Assembly: GCA_024663395.1 (NCBI GenBank)
Contig: JANFAH010000046.1
Location: 62,001 to 126,000, forward strand
DNA length: 64,000 bases
Reading direction: 5' to 3'
Source: Pisolithus tinctorius
Taxonomy: Eukaryota > Basidiomycota > Agaricomycetes > Boletales > Pisolithaceae
The position numbers and the translations under genes were made by a program. The notes under the pieces are model-generated. The model had not been told where the DNA came from. It ran no database searches and worked only from the letters and a program-made list of their open reading frames with translations. Positions within the stretch are counted from its first letter, which is position 1. Each line of letters starts with the position of its first letter. This document shows, one piece after another, positions 1 to 10,537 of the stretch.

Positions 1-606
1 TTTGTCCCTTAAAACCTTCTCTGGAATGCGCGTAATCTCCTCCAAGGTGGATGTCAGGTCTTCTTTAGTGCCAATGGACACCCAGTTCGTGTTAAAAAAT
101 TCGAGTTCCGTCGGAGCGATGAGTTCCTGGAGTGTCCAGCCTCGCGAAAACCACTCTGGCCAACCGTTGGACCTCTCAAATCTACTGTAGTCTTGTTCAG
201 TAGGAAAGGCTGACTCGTTGACATCGTTGAGGTACACGTAGCACTTCTGTGAGTTGCGGTACCATCGATACATTGAATTAATCGCCTCCGAGAGTTCTGC
301 ACTGCTCCGCTTGTCAATGCAACACGTATCGATCCACAACCACCTGTAACCGTCTTTCATGGCCTGTTTGCAACTCTTGACGATCTTCTTGTAGCCGTCA
401 CGTTGCCTGACTTGTTCCCTCTCTTTTTTTGCCCTCTTCATGAGCCTGACCATTTCTTTATAACTAACCTCGGTTCCCCAGCGATGTGACACTATGGCAT
501 AGCTTGTCGTCTTGTCATCAAGCTCCCTGAAGACCTCAGTTTCGTATTCGGCTCGTCGAATCCCTTTGTCTGCGTCAAGCACGACTTGAACGTCCAAAAG
601 CTTCAT
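1..606 (-). CDS. HET-domain protein, 5' part (runs off the window)
   Basis: An open frame runs from the ATG at 606-604 to base 1 without a stop, giving the first 202 residues. It matches the complete HET gene at 36697-38647 almost residue for residue: VVLDAD near the start, SHRWG, GYRWLWIDTCCIDKRSSAE, WFSRGWTLQELIAP and IGTKEDLTSTLEEIT. These are the signature blocks of the fungal HET domain (PF06985), known from heterokaryon-incompatibility and allorecognition cell-death proteins; the cellular role of this member is inferred only. It is a close paralogue of the other copy, and the upstream DNA is duplicated too (607-852 together with 41290-42022, against 35800-36690). A retrotransposon sits about 250 bp upstream of its start codon and may have displaced its promoter. 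Confidence 0.88.
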   Translation of the reverse strand, partial: MKLLDVQVVLDADKGIRRAEYETEVFRELDDKTTSYAIVSHRWGTEVSYKEMVRLMKRAKKEREQVRQRDGYKKIVKSCKQAMKDGYRWLWIDTCCIDKRSSAELSEAINSMYRWYRNSQKCYVYLNDVNESAFPTEQDYSRFERSNGWPEWFSRGWTLQELIAPTELEFFNTNWVSIGTKEDLTSTLEEITRIPEKVLRDK

Positions 607-852
607 CTTGCTTGGGTTAACAAGTCAAGGTTGGATCAAAATTACTAGCCATCACACGTACTGCCTAGGTGTCCAAGACGATGGATGATTCTTCAGCACG
701 GTGAGCTTTATCAGGCCGGCAAGGAGCAGACGGGGGGGCTAGACACAACGTGGTACACAACTCGTTGCAAACTTTTAGGAATGGCACATGCGTATCAGCT
801 TGGCCCTGGACCCTAAAAGTGTTACTCGGCAGACACAGAAAGCAAGGCACCA

Positions 853-1138
853 TGTAAGGATTCGGTCCGACGCTGTCGACCGTATGGTTAGATGTTGGTT
901 TCTTTATGACAGATCTTTGACTTTTCTCATTTATTCTCTGATCCTACTTAGCCCGTACAGATACTCTGACATATCTTGTGCCTAAGTCTCTACCCTATAA
1001 AATAGGCCATGTATCGTACTGTATGGGGACTTCTCTTCTACCTCGAAATAAGACACTATTGTCTGGAAACCTGAGTAGACGAAGAATCCTTCTTGTTGTG
1101 CCGCCGTTAAAAGTTCTACACTTCTTATCGGCGTTACA
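853..1138 (+). repeat. 5' LTR (286 bp)
   Basis: Starts TGTAAGGATTC and ends CGGCGTTACA. It matches the reverse complement of 42023-42308 over its full length with three differences (977, 1024, 1072). At each one this copy has TG where the other LTR has CG. A TATAAAA box at 996-1002 is the likely promoter for the element's transcript. Confidence 0.95.
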
Positions 1139-4100
1139 TATTTTTTTCCTGCAAAAATCAAGGTCTTACCTCGAATGCAATAACAAAAACTCCAGATACC
1201 TTCTCGATCATTCGCAGAACTGATCCGCTGTGAAGACAAGAGTAAGTATCATACACTCAATAAACAAAAATGGTTAATACCCGTGCCTCTACCCGCCGAG
1301 CTACAAGAGCTCGAGCATCATCATTACCTCCCAGTCCACTGACGGCTCAGCCTGGTGCTGACATCGTCGACAACTCCCCACTCCCGAAATTGACTCCACT
1401 AGGAAGTCAATACTCCACCCCTATCGAAAGGCCCGTCGCGGATAACGTCCGGAGTTATAGCGACATGGTAAGAACAGGCTCGAGGGATCCAAGCCCGATG
1501 TCCAAAGAAGTGATCGCTAACGTCCCTGGCTCGAGAGTTAGCTCGCCAGTGGACCCAGGCTTGAGAGCTATCTCGCCAACATACCTTGGCTTGAGAAATA
1601 CCTCGCCCACTCGGCCAGGCTTGAGAGCTACCTCGCCGATGTGCCCTGAACTGAGGCCCGTCCCGTCAAGGCCTCCTGGCTTGAGAGTTAATTTGCCAGT
1701 AAACCCCGGTGATAAGGAAATCCCGGGAGCTGAAAACGCTCGCACCATTAGAGTCTGGGTACCGACTCACGAAGTAAGCGAGATCCCACCCATTCACGTC
1801 CGATGCGACTCCATCTTTCCTGCAAGCGAAGTAGATGTTGAGCAAGGTGATTGGACAGAAGTAGTGCGAAGACGATCGCATGAACGACGCGCTCACAGTA
1901 TGCTGAGGTCTGATCAGAGAGACATCGTCCGAAAGGCCGAAAGACAACTGACCCCGGAAGAACGGGACAGGATCCGAAGAAGATCGTTGTCCCTGACAAG
2001 GAATAACCTTGACAGCCCCACGACGGAAGGCGATGAGCCACCGATCACCGAGAATCATAAAGGGAAGGGACCCAACCCAAGGAACTGGGGGGACTTGGAC
2101 CTTAGCGACAGGGAGATGGACCCAGAAGCGCAACGCGCTGCTCTTGCATCCTGGAACGTTGTGAATAAGCTAGCATATGAAGGGAATGACGACCCGCCTG
2201 GGCCCTCGCAAAAGGCCGTTAAGGAAGGTGTCGCGTTGAACGACGAAGACACTTCCCAGAACCTGGCTAACGATCGCCCCGAACGAACTTCAGAAAAGAA
2301 AAGATCAAAACAAAGGGTTAAGGATAGGAGAACTGTACCGAAGCCGCCCAAGGTTCCTCCCAATCCTGTGAAGGATATGGTCGATAGGGTTGTGCGTCAG
2401 GACCATAAACGGCGCGAGTGACAAAAGACTCCGAAAGCTATGGAACCTGTGAAACAAATTAATCCCAAAAGTTACATCGGATTAGCATTCAAACGACTCG
2501 AGAAGGACGAGAGACGCACCAGTAGGACAAAGAGGAAACATAAGTCCTCTCGTCGATGTGAATCATTCGATGATAGCAATTCCGACCGTAGTTCAAGTGA
2601 CGATTCTGAAATCAGCTCCTCAAGTGACGACCCGAGCTCGGGTCCTAGCAGCTCGAGTAATGACAATTCGACTTCGAGCTCGGACGACACTTCGAGCACA
2701 TCTGGCAGCTCTTCAAGCTCCAGTATGTCCTCGGATGACTCTAGTAGGTCGCGAGAACATCGACGGCGAGGGCGGTCCAAGCAGCGAAGAAACCGTAGTC
2801 GCCGATCACATAAATTGAAGAAGAGATCCTGATCACGTCGGAAGACGACGCTAAAACCAATCCCACCCACGAAGTACGACGGGTCGGACAACCCTCATGC
2901 GTTCCATCGTTTCGTAACAGAAGGGACTGCATATGTTGAAGATGGTCGTGTGGAGACTAAGAAGCACACGTTTATTTTGTCGCACTACCTAATGGGAAAG
3001 GCGCATGAGTTCTACGTGCGCGAAGTGTCTGGAGATCCCTACAAGTGGAGGTTATTGGATTTCTTTATGGAATTGTTTAACTACTGCTTCCCCATTGACT
3101 TCCGAATGCGTCAGTGGGAGAAACTACAATCTTGCTATCAAAACTCTAAAACAGTGAAAAACTATTTGTATGAGCTCAATGAGATCTGGAACATGATCGG
3201 AGAGACCAATGAATGCACCAAAGTACATAAGTTCTGGTCAGGGCTACGAAAGGAGCTCCAACGTGATCTGTGGAAGGAAAAATTGAACCCTGAGGTATCA
3301 AATTTAAAGAAGGTTGTGGCTTCAGCGGAAATCCTTGAGATCGTGCAATCAATCACTGGAGATTATACCCATAAATCACGAAGACGGCGGAGTAAGAAAC
3401 GCACCGTCGAAAGCGTGGCAGTCTCGACAGGGGAACCGGAAAGCTTGAGGAACAGATGACACCGCACTCGCAGAAAGAGATACAAGAGCAAGGGGAATCA
3501 AAGGGATTCTGCACCTGTGGAATCCTCCAAGAATGGGGGACGACGCGCGAGACACCAAGATAAGCGTAAGCACGATAACCCCAGGATGAGCAAAGAGGAA
3601 CAGGAGCGACATAAGGCGGAAGGACTCTGCTTTGTCTGCCATAAGTCTGGGCATTTTTCGAGAAACTGTCCTGGCAAAAATACAGTACCCTCATCCGGCA
3701 AACCTCCAGGCATTATGAGCTTTGGAGTGGACGTGGACTTCGGGGACATCGAATGTCAGTGCCTCCTTGCCAAGTCAACCGAAAATGACCCCGAACTATC
3801 TGTGCATTTTATCCAGACCCGAGGACCTACCGTCCAGGATGATGACGACGAACCTGAGGATGACCTCCCTGACCTTGAGAGTGTCTCCGATGACGACGAG
3901 TACGGTACCGACAATGGAGTCACCACCGACGATGAGGACTCCGGTGACAGGATGAGAGTATACATCTATTCCAACAATCGGATATGGGAGCATCAACAGT
4001 CAGAAACCAGAATCGGGAATCTGATCGCAGATCACGCTAGGGAACTATTATCAGGGATATGTTACCCAGGAGATGATCCGGATTCTTTACACACCTATAT

Positions 4101-7100
4101 GGACACTCGCTTCCTTGTTTATGATTTGAAGGATGGACGACACATGATTGTGGAAAGCGAAAGGGATGTAGTGAGCCCCGAGGATAGGATTATGATTGAA
4201 ACCCACCTCTTAATGGATCCAACGTTCCGGATCGACCGCTGGTATTGGGCTCTAAGGGGTGAGAGCCTAGGTCTCACAACGACGGAAATACAGACCCTAG
4301 AGAGAGATAGGAACTGGACATCGGCCTCGATGGGAAACCCAGTCGAGGAACGAATCGTCACTAGGCTTAGAGACCATGCCCTTCCAATCCTGGAAAGAGG
4401 GAACGTAAATCGATTTGAATGTGATAGGAAAGATGATACAACTTTCCTAATATTCGACTATCACCTAGGCATTCGGCTAGAGCTCCCCTCAAGCAAGACC
4501 GCGATCCCTGACTTCGACATTGTCCATTGGCACGCAAAGGAGGTGTTCCAATCGTGCCTGACCCTTCTTGGTCACGACCCTCTTGAGGATGATGATACGG
4601 GAATTGGCTCGCTTTTCGACGGACACGTGTCTGGGTCAGACTCTGTACAACGTGACACTGCAAACGACTTACCGTGTAATGCGATCCGTGTGAAGGGGGC
4701 TAATGTCCGCGCTGATGACCGAACAACCCTGCAAAGGAACGCGTCAATAACCAAGGACTTTATGCAAAAGATACCGAAACCATTGGTGGTGGTGGTGCAC
4801 GTCAATGGCCACCCTGCGCGCGCTTTGATCGACACTGGATCACTAGCAGACTTTATGTCAGTAACACTCGCCGAACAGTTACAAGTAAAAAGGGTCCCGC
4901 TTGAGAAACCACTTACCATACAACTGGCCGTTCAAGGCTCGCGATCAAAGGTAAACTTCAGCGCGAAAGTAAGGTTCCAATACCAGAATATAGACTGTGA
5001 ATGTCACTTCGACGTAATGAACCTCCAAAATTATGACCTGATTCTTGGGACACCGTTCCTATACCAACACAAAGTAATGGTCGGTCTGCACTCGCCCAGA
5101 GTAGTAATCGGCAGCTCGAGGCCGACGGAGATGAAGGGCGAGCAAGTCTCGACCCTGGAATCGTGTGCTACTCAAATATATCACGAAAGCATAGAGCGGG
5201 CAAGGCAACACCTACAGGAGCTAGCCAAACCGCTGTGCTCCCAAGTGGGGGCGACAGCCCTTCCCCCGTTCCGAGCAATCAACCACGAGATTCCTCTGAT
5301 CGACGAGAAGAAGGTTTACCCCTGGCGACCATCTAGATGCCCTGAGGCATTACGACCCCTCTGGGCTGAAAAGAAGAATGCATACCTAAGGACCGGCCGC
5401 TGGGAGCTGACAGCAGCGCACAATACTTGCCCAATGCTACTAATCCCCAAGGTGGGAACTCCTCCTCGACTGCGTGTGGTGGTCGACCTGCGCAAACAGA
5501 ATAAAAACATGCGTAAGCTGTCATCACCCATGCCTGACATGGATGGCATTTTATGGAGGGTGGTGAAGAAACCTTACCGTTCAATAATAGATGGAGCTGA
5601 TGCCTATGAGCAAATTAGGGTGGTCCCTGAACACGTCGAACGAACTGCCATGACCACCCCGGATGGGAACATGGTCAGCCTTGTGGTACAACAGGGCGAC
5701 TGTAACGCACCAGCGACTTATCAGGCGTTGATGAACCATATATTTGGAGAGTATATTGGAACCTTCATGGATGTATACTTGGATGACATCATCATTTACT
5801 CTGAAACGCTGGAAGATCACATCCGGCATGTTAAAACCGTCCTTGAAATCCTCACCAGAGAGAAACTTTACCTTAGTGAGAAGAAGCTCCGGTTCCTGTG
5901 TGACGAAGTTAAGATACTGGGCCACGTTGTCACAGACGACGGAATAAAGATGGACCCTGAAAAGGTAGATCGAATCATGAACTGGAAAGTACCTACCAAT
6001 CGAGCGCTGTGCAAGGGGTTCATCGGATCGGTTGGATACCTCGCAGATGATATTTACAAAGTTCACGTACCTTTGGGAGTACTGGCAGAGGCGAGTGCCG
6101 AGACCCGCCCATTTCGATGGACTTTCACCGAGCAACGAGCCTTCGAGACCATGAAACAATACGTTGCTGCTTGTGCAGGCCACAGCCGAGTACCACTGGA
6201 ATATGGGCCCGACTGCAACCCCATCTGGGTCATGACTGATGCCTGCGGGAACGGCATAGGCGGTGTAATTGCGCAAGGACAGGACTGGAAATCTGCGAGG
6301 ATCGCCGCGTTCTACTCTGCAAAGATGTCGTCAGCTCAGCGCAACTACCCAGTCCACGAACAGGAACTCCTCACGGGAGTTGAGACGATGTTGCGACATC
6401 ACGACATCCTGCAGGGGACACATTTCACGTGGGTTACCGACCACAAAAGCTTAACATACCTGCTGGATCAAAAGGACCTATCCGGTAGGCAGGTGCACTG
6501 GTTAGAAAAATTGGCTGAATTCAACTTCGATATCAAGTACGTACTGGGTGTGGAGAATGTCCTCCCGGATGCCCTATCCAGGATGTACGAATTTGATGCG
6601 CCTGGGATGATACGCGCGCCTAGTGAATACCTGCACCACGACCTAGATGTCGAGGGATCAGCGACTACGCATGAAGATAAGCAGGTCATCAGCGCACCTG
6701 TGTATGTAGGCGTCGAGGCAATGGCTATCTCCACTGGATCCCACGTCCGAAATGATAGAGGGAGTGAGCGACAGCTTGTGCCTACTGATGAAAGTGTGGT
6801 AAAACAGCCAGTGCGCTGGGTGAGGTTGATAGTGAGATCCCCATCAACAGCATCCACCCCGACTGAGGACACACCTGCTATGGAACTTCTGAGCCCACCC
6901 GTGGTCAGTGCTGGGAAGGATAAGGTCGGAACTCCAATGGACGCACCTGCCCAAACTGTCCCAAGGAAAGCGACTGCTAGACGTCGCCGATCTCCTACGC
7001 CCCCTGCGGAGACTGGTCGACCCGAGACGGGCATCGAGTTTGCTCGTCGGATGAAAGATCGCTTCGTCCTGCTGGGCCCAGGCGAACGAAGGAAGGGGGG

Positions 7101-8718
7101 GAAGGACAGTGGATTCCCTACTACAAGTACACATGATGCACCCAATGCGGACACGTTGCAGAACACACATGTACTGCCAAGCACGGATCAACACGCATCG
7201 CACGCGAATGACTCTACTACCACAGTAACGAACGTCCCATTAGTTGTATACCCAGGGAACGAGGGTGTGCTTAAGGCAGCCCAACATAAGTACGACAAAG
7301 ACCCATTTTTCAAGCAAATAATCGATGAGCCGCAGGCTTTCAAAAACTTTGAGATCACGCCTGATGGATTCATAAGCTTGAAACTCCCAGATCGTACCGT
7401 ATTTTGCGTACCGGACATTGAAGTAAATGGGAAACGGCTTAGAGAAACTGTCATCGACCATGCCCACTCCCTGTTAGCCCACCTGGGTGCCAAAAAGACC
7501 GTGTCATATATACGCGAGTTCCTATGGTGGGATTCCATGGTGAAAGACATCACCGCCTTCTGTACGTCATGCCAGACGTGTCAGCGAAGTAAACCCCCTA
7601 CCCATAAACCGTTTGGACTGTTAAACCCACTGTCTGTACCATCGAAGCCTTGGGAAGCAATTGGGGTCGACTTTGTTGGACCTCTCCCAGAGTCCAAGGA
7701 TCGCGATGGAGAATACGATTCGATAACTGTGATCATAGACCTATTGACGTCCATGGTACATATTGTACCAAGCAGAACGACTTACACCACCCGCGAAGTC
7801 GCAGAATTAATGTTCGCCAAGGTGTATAAACACCACGGGTTACCTCGGGCGATTATCAGTGATCGCGATGTTCTATTCACGAGCATGTTCTGGAAACATC
7901 TGAACGATCTAATTGGAATATGGCAAAAAATGTCAAGCACTTACCACCCTGAAACTGATGGTGCTACGGAGCATGCCAACCAAACAATTGGCCAAATGCT
8001 AAGATGTTGTATCGGTCCGAACCAAAAGGACTGGGTGTCGAGACTTCCTGCGATCGAATTCGCCATCAACAATGCGACGTCAGAATCGACAGGATACGCA
8101 CCTTTCTTCTTGAATACAGGACGGATGCCTCGCAGAATGATATGGGACGCTCCTACGAGGGATGAGTACCCGAGTGTACGAGCATTTGCTAACAAAATGA
8201 AGCTTACCTTATTGGACGCTCATGATGCCATTCTTAAAGCTCGAGTGAAGCAGACAGGAGGCGCTAATAAAAAGCGCTGGGCGTGTCCATTCTCTACAGG
8301 GGACCTCGTGTACATCTCTACAAAGAATATCAGTCTGTCAAAGGGGACGTCATGAAAACTAGTGCCGAAATTTATTGGACCCTACCAAATCTCGGATGAC
8401 TTCGGTAATAATTCATACCGCATTGCACTGCCTGATAATCTAAAGCAAAGAGGCATTCATGATGTGTTTCACGCATCGCTGCTGAGAATACACATACCTA
8501 ACGATGACCGAAAGTTCCCTGGCCGGATGGACGATCAGATCCCTGAACTTGGAGGAACGAACCACAAATGGGCCGTTGATCGAATTCTAAGACACCATGG
8601 CAACCGCTCGGATGCAAAATTCGAGGTTCAGTGGACAGTGGGAGATCGAACATGGTTACCATATGATGAGATCGCGCATCTAACAGCGCTTACCGATTAT
8701 TTCGAGGCCATCGGGGTT

Positions 8719-9502
8719 GATGGGATTGAGAAATTGAGGGACACAGGCGATGGGGGTTCGTCGGACGATGACTCCCAGGTGTTCGTAGGACACTTGGCAC
8801 CGCACATCTGCGGGACCCATTTAAGCCGCCCTTGTCCCAATTGTAAAACTCGACCCACGTACTGGAATCCCCCTCTGGCCAAATCATCACAACCTCGAGA
8901 CCACCATGCCAACACCAGCACTCAACCTCGTCCACGCCGCCACACTCGTCCTCCCGATTGTCGCGCTCGTCCTTGTCAACCCTCATACTCGCCCCAAGTT
9001 CACCCTCGTCGCACGGGCCTTCATGCTAATCTTCGTACTGGCCTGCACAGAGCCTATACCCGCCACAATTACTGTCGTATGCCAAGTTGCTATCACCAGA
9101 GATTCAGCAATAGGCACCCAAACTCGAATAACCATCGGCGTCACACCCAATCTCGCTGCAGGAGCTACAACCCTTCTAACCGTCGGAACAAGCAAGCTCG
9201 TCGGTCATATACTCCCCCTTTGATATCCCGACCCTCGAGACCACAGGACTTAAGCCCTGACTCTGCAGAGAGACTCCACCGCACACTCTTCGACATCGTT
9301 AGCAACCTCCAGAATCTAGCTATCAACCCCTTACCTGACGCGAGACAAGACTTTGCGGGTAACATGTCAGACGTTGATGGAGATAATTCAATTGAGCGGG
9401 CTAACCCTGATTTCTTTGTCATATGGGGCAACCCTAGATCAGGGAACCCAGAAGATTGCATCCTGGCCCATCACGAACAAGTTCGCTCCTACTTCCAATA
9501 TG
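8719..9502 (+). other. Post-chromodomain extension of the retrotransposon frame
   Basis: After the chromodomain the same frame stays open for about 260 codons, rich in Pro, His, Arg and Thr, up to the insertion point. It resumes in frame on the other side of the KDZ element (43117 down to 42359, minus strand), where a conserved-looking block with FREAYNCNATTWSCFAYY appears. The polyprotein therefore once carried a tail of roughly 500 residues beyond the chromodomain. I do not recognise a function for it. The frame also reads a short way into KDZ copy A before a stop near 9564. Confidence 0.6.
9496..9502. repeat. Target-site duplication CAATATG (left flank of KDZ copy A)
   Basis: CAATATG directly precedes the A terminus. 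The identical heptamer, on the minus strand, directly flanks KDZ copy B at 43117-43111. Joining the retrotransposon across one copy of this heptamer restores its reading frame, so this is the original insertion site of one KDZ copy. Confidence 0.85.
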
Positions 9503-9582
9503 CAGACCCTTCAGTCACATGTAATCCAGAAAGTGGGTCATCCGACATGCACATTTGGTCCTGAAAGTGGGACTAACCGACA
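9503..9582 (+). repeat. Terminal inverted repeat, left end of KDZ copy A
   Basis: Begins CAGACCCTTCAGTCAC and contains AAAGTGGGTCATCCGACATG and TGGGACTAACCGACATCGG. The reverse complement of 26233-26316 matches it with a handful of substitutions. Confidence 0.88.
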
Positions 9583-9629
9583 TCGGCCTATAGACCCTGA
9601 TGGTGGATAGGCCGACATGTTGGAGGGAG

Positions 9630-10250
9630 GTCGGCCGACCTCACTGGGGGATGGATCCACACCCTGGAAGTGGTGTCGGCCGACCTCACTGGGCAATGGA
9701 CCCACACCCTGGAAGTGGTGTCGGCCGACCTCACTGGACGATGGATCCACACCCTGGAAGTGGTGTCGGCCGACCTCACTGGACGATGGACCCACACCCT
9801 GGAAGTGGTGTCGGCCGACCTCACTGGGGGATGGATCCACACCCTGGAAGTGGTGTCGGCCGACCTCACTGGGGGATGGATCCACACCCTGGAAGTGGTG
9901 TCGGCCGACCTCACTGGGGGATGGACCCACACCCTGGAAGTGGTGTCGGCCGCCCTCACTGGGCGATGGACCCCACACCCTGGAAGTGGTGTCGGCCGCC
10001 CTCACTGGGTGATGGATCCACACCCTGGAAGTGGTGTCGGCTGACCTCACTGGGCGATGGATCCACACCCTGGAAGTGGTGTCGGCCGACCTCACTGGGG
10101 GATGGATCCACACCCTGGAAGTGGTGTCGGCTGACCTCACTGGGGGATGGACCCACACCCTGGAAGTGGTGTCGGCTGACCTCACTGGGCGATGGACTCA
10201 CACCCTGGAAGTGGTGTTGGCCAATTTCACTGGGGGATGGACACAGACCT
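9630..10250 (+). repeat. Subterminal 45-bp tandem array, left end of copy A
   Basis: About 14 units of 45 bp, the last ones degenerate. Each carries GGAAGTGGTGTCGGCCGAC followed by a variable CACTGG(G/A)(C/G)(G/A)ATGGA(T/C)CC part. The palindrome GTCGGCCGAC is mostly preserved; some units read GTCGGCTGAC or GTCGGCCGCC. The open frames seen through the array are artefacts of its 3n period. Probable transposase-binding region. Confidence 0.85.
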
Positions 10251-10537
10251 CACCACCTGGAAGTAGGGTTGGCCAAACCCTGAAAATTCCCTTGGCATAA
10301 TCAATTGCTTGTCAATTTAGATGTTACCAGAAGTATTGACTCTGATGACACTTCCAGATGGACATACCCCCTGAGACCAGTGTTGGCCAACCTCACTGGG
10401 GGGTGGCCTTACCCCCTGAATCCATGGCCATTCTTCACCTCCAGGTGATGTCAGTGATCTCACAGGGTTTGAAACTTGCAATGAGCATGGGTAGCCATAT
10501 ATAGGGATCCTTTTGATTCACACCATCTACAGTTTAT

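Larger units (their letters stand above)
853..9502 (+). mobile_element. Ty3/gypsy LTR retrotransposon, 5' portion
   Basis: The element begins with a TG...CA LTR at 853-1138 and continues through gag, zinc knuckle, protease, reverse transcriptase, RNase H, integrase and chromodomain on the plus strand. It is cut at 9502 by KDZ copy A. Its remaining 3' end with the second LTR is at 42023-43117 in opposite orientation. Flanks CACCA (848-852) and, on the minus strand outside the other LTR, CACCA (42022-42018) form a 5-bp target duplication, showing that both parts are one insertion. No convincing tRNA primer-binding site is visible just after the LTR. A purine-rich tract precedes the 3' LTR. Confidence 0.93.
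1270..9502 (+). pseudogene. gag-pol polyprotein of Ty3/gypsy element, interrupted
   Basis: One reading frame runs from the ATG at 1270 to the KDZ insertion, broken only by in-frame TGA codons at 2419-2421, 2830-2832, 3457-3459 and 8353-8355. Domains in order: proline/serine-rich N-terminus starting MVNTRAS; serine-rich linker (2500-2830); retrotransposon gag domain (2860-3400); CCHC zinc knuckle CFVCHKSGHFSRNCP (about 3630-3675); aspartic protease with the ALIDTGS site (about 4815); reverse transcriptase with YLDDIIIYS (about 5776); RNase H (MTDACG, about 6233); integrase with an HHCC finger (about 7455-7590) and DDE core (GVDFVGPLP about 7668); and a C-terminal chromodomain (about 8570-8710). 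A chromodomain after integrase is the hallmark of chromoviruses. All four stops lie in arginine-rich contexts where CGA is the likely ancestral codon. As it stands it cannot make a full polyprotein. Confidence 0.9.

Noticed and set aside
2419..8355. Programmed stop-codon readthrough in the retrotransposon
   Set aside because: Four stops at unrelated places, one within the gag linker and one after the integrase, and matching CpG to TpG decay in the LTR, fit mutation better than regulation.
9538..10185. Open frames across the 45-bp left array
   Set aside because: Repeat artefacts on both strands.
9503..10250. CRISPR array
   Set aside because: Repeats are contiguous 45-bp units without unique spacers, in a eukaryotic transposon end.
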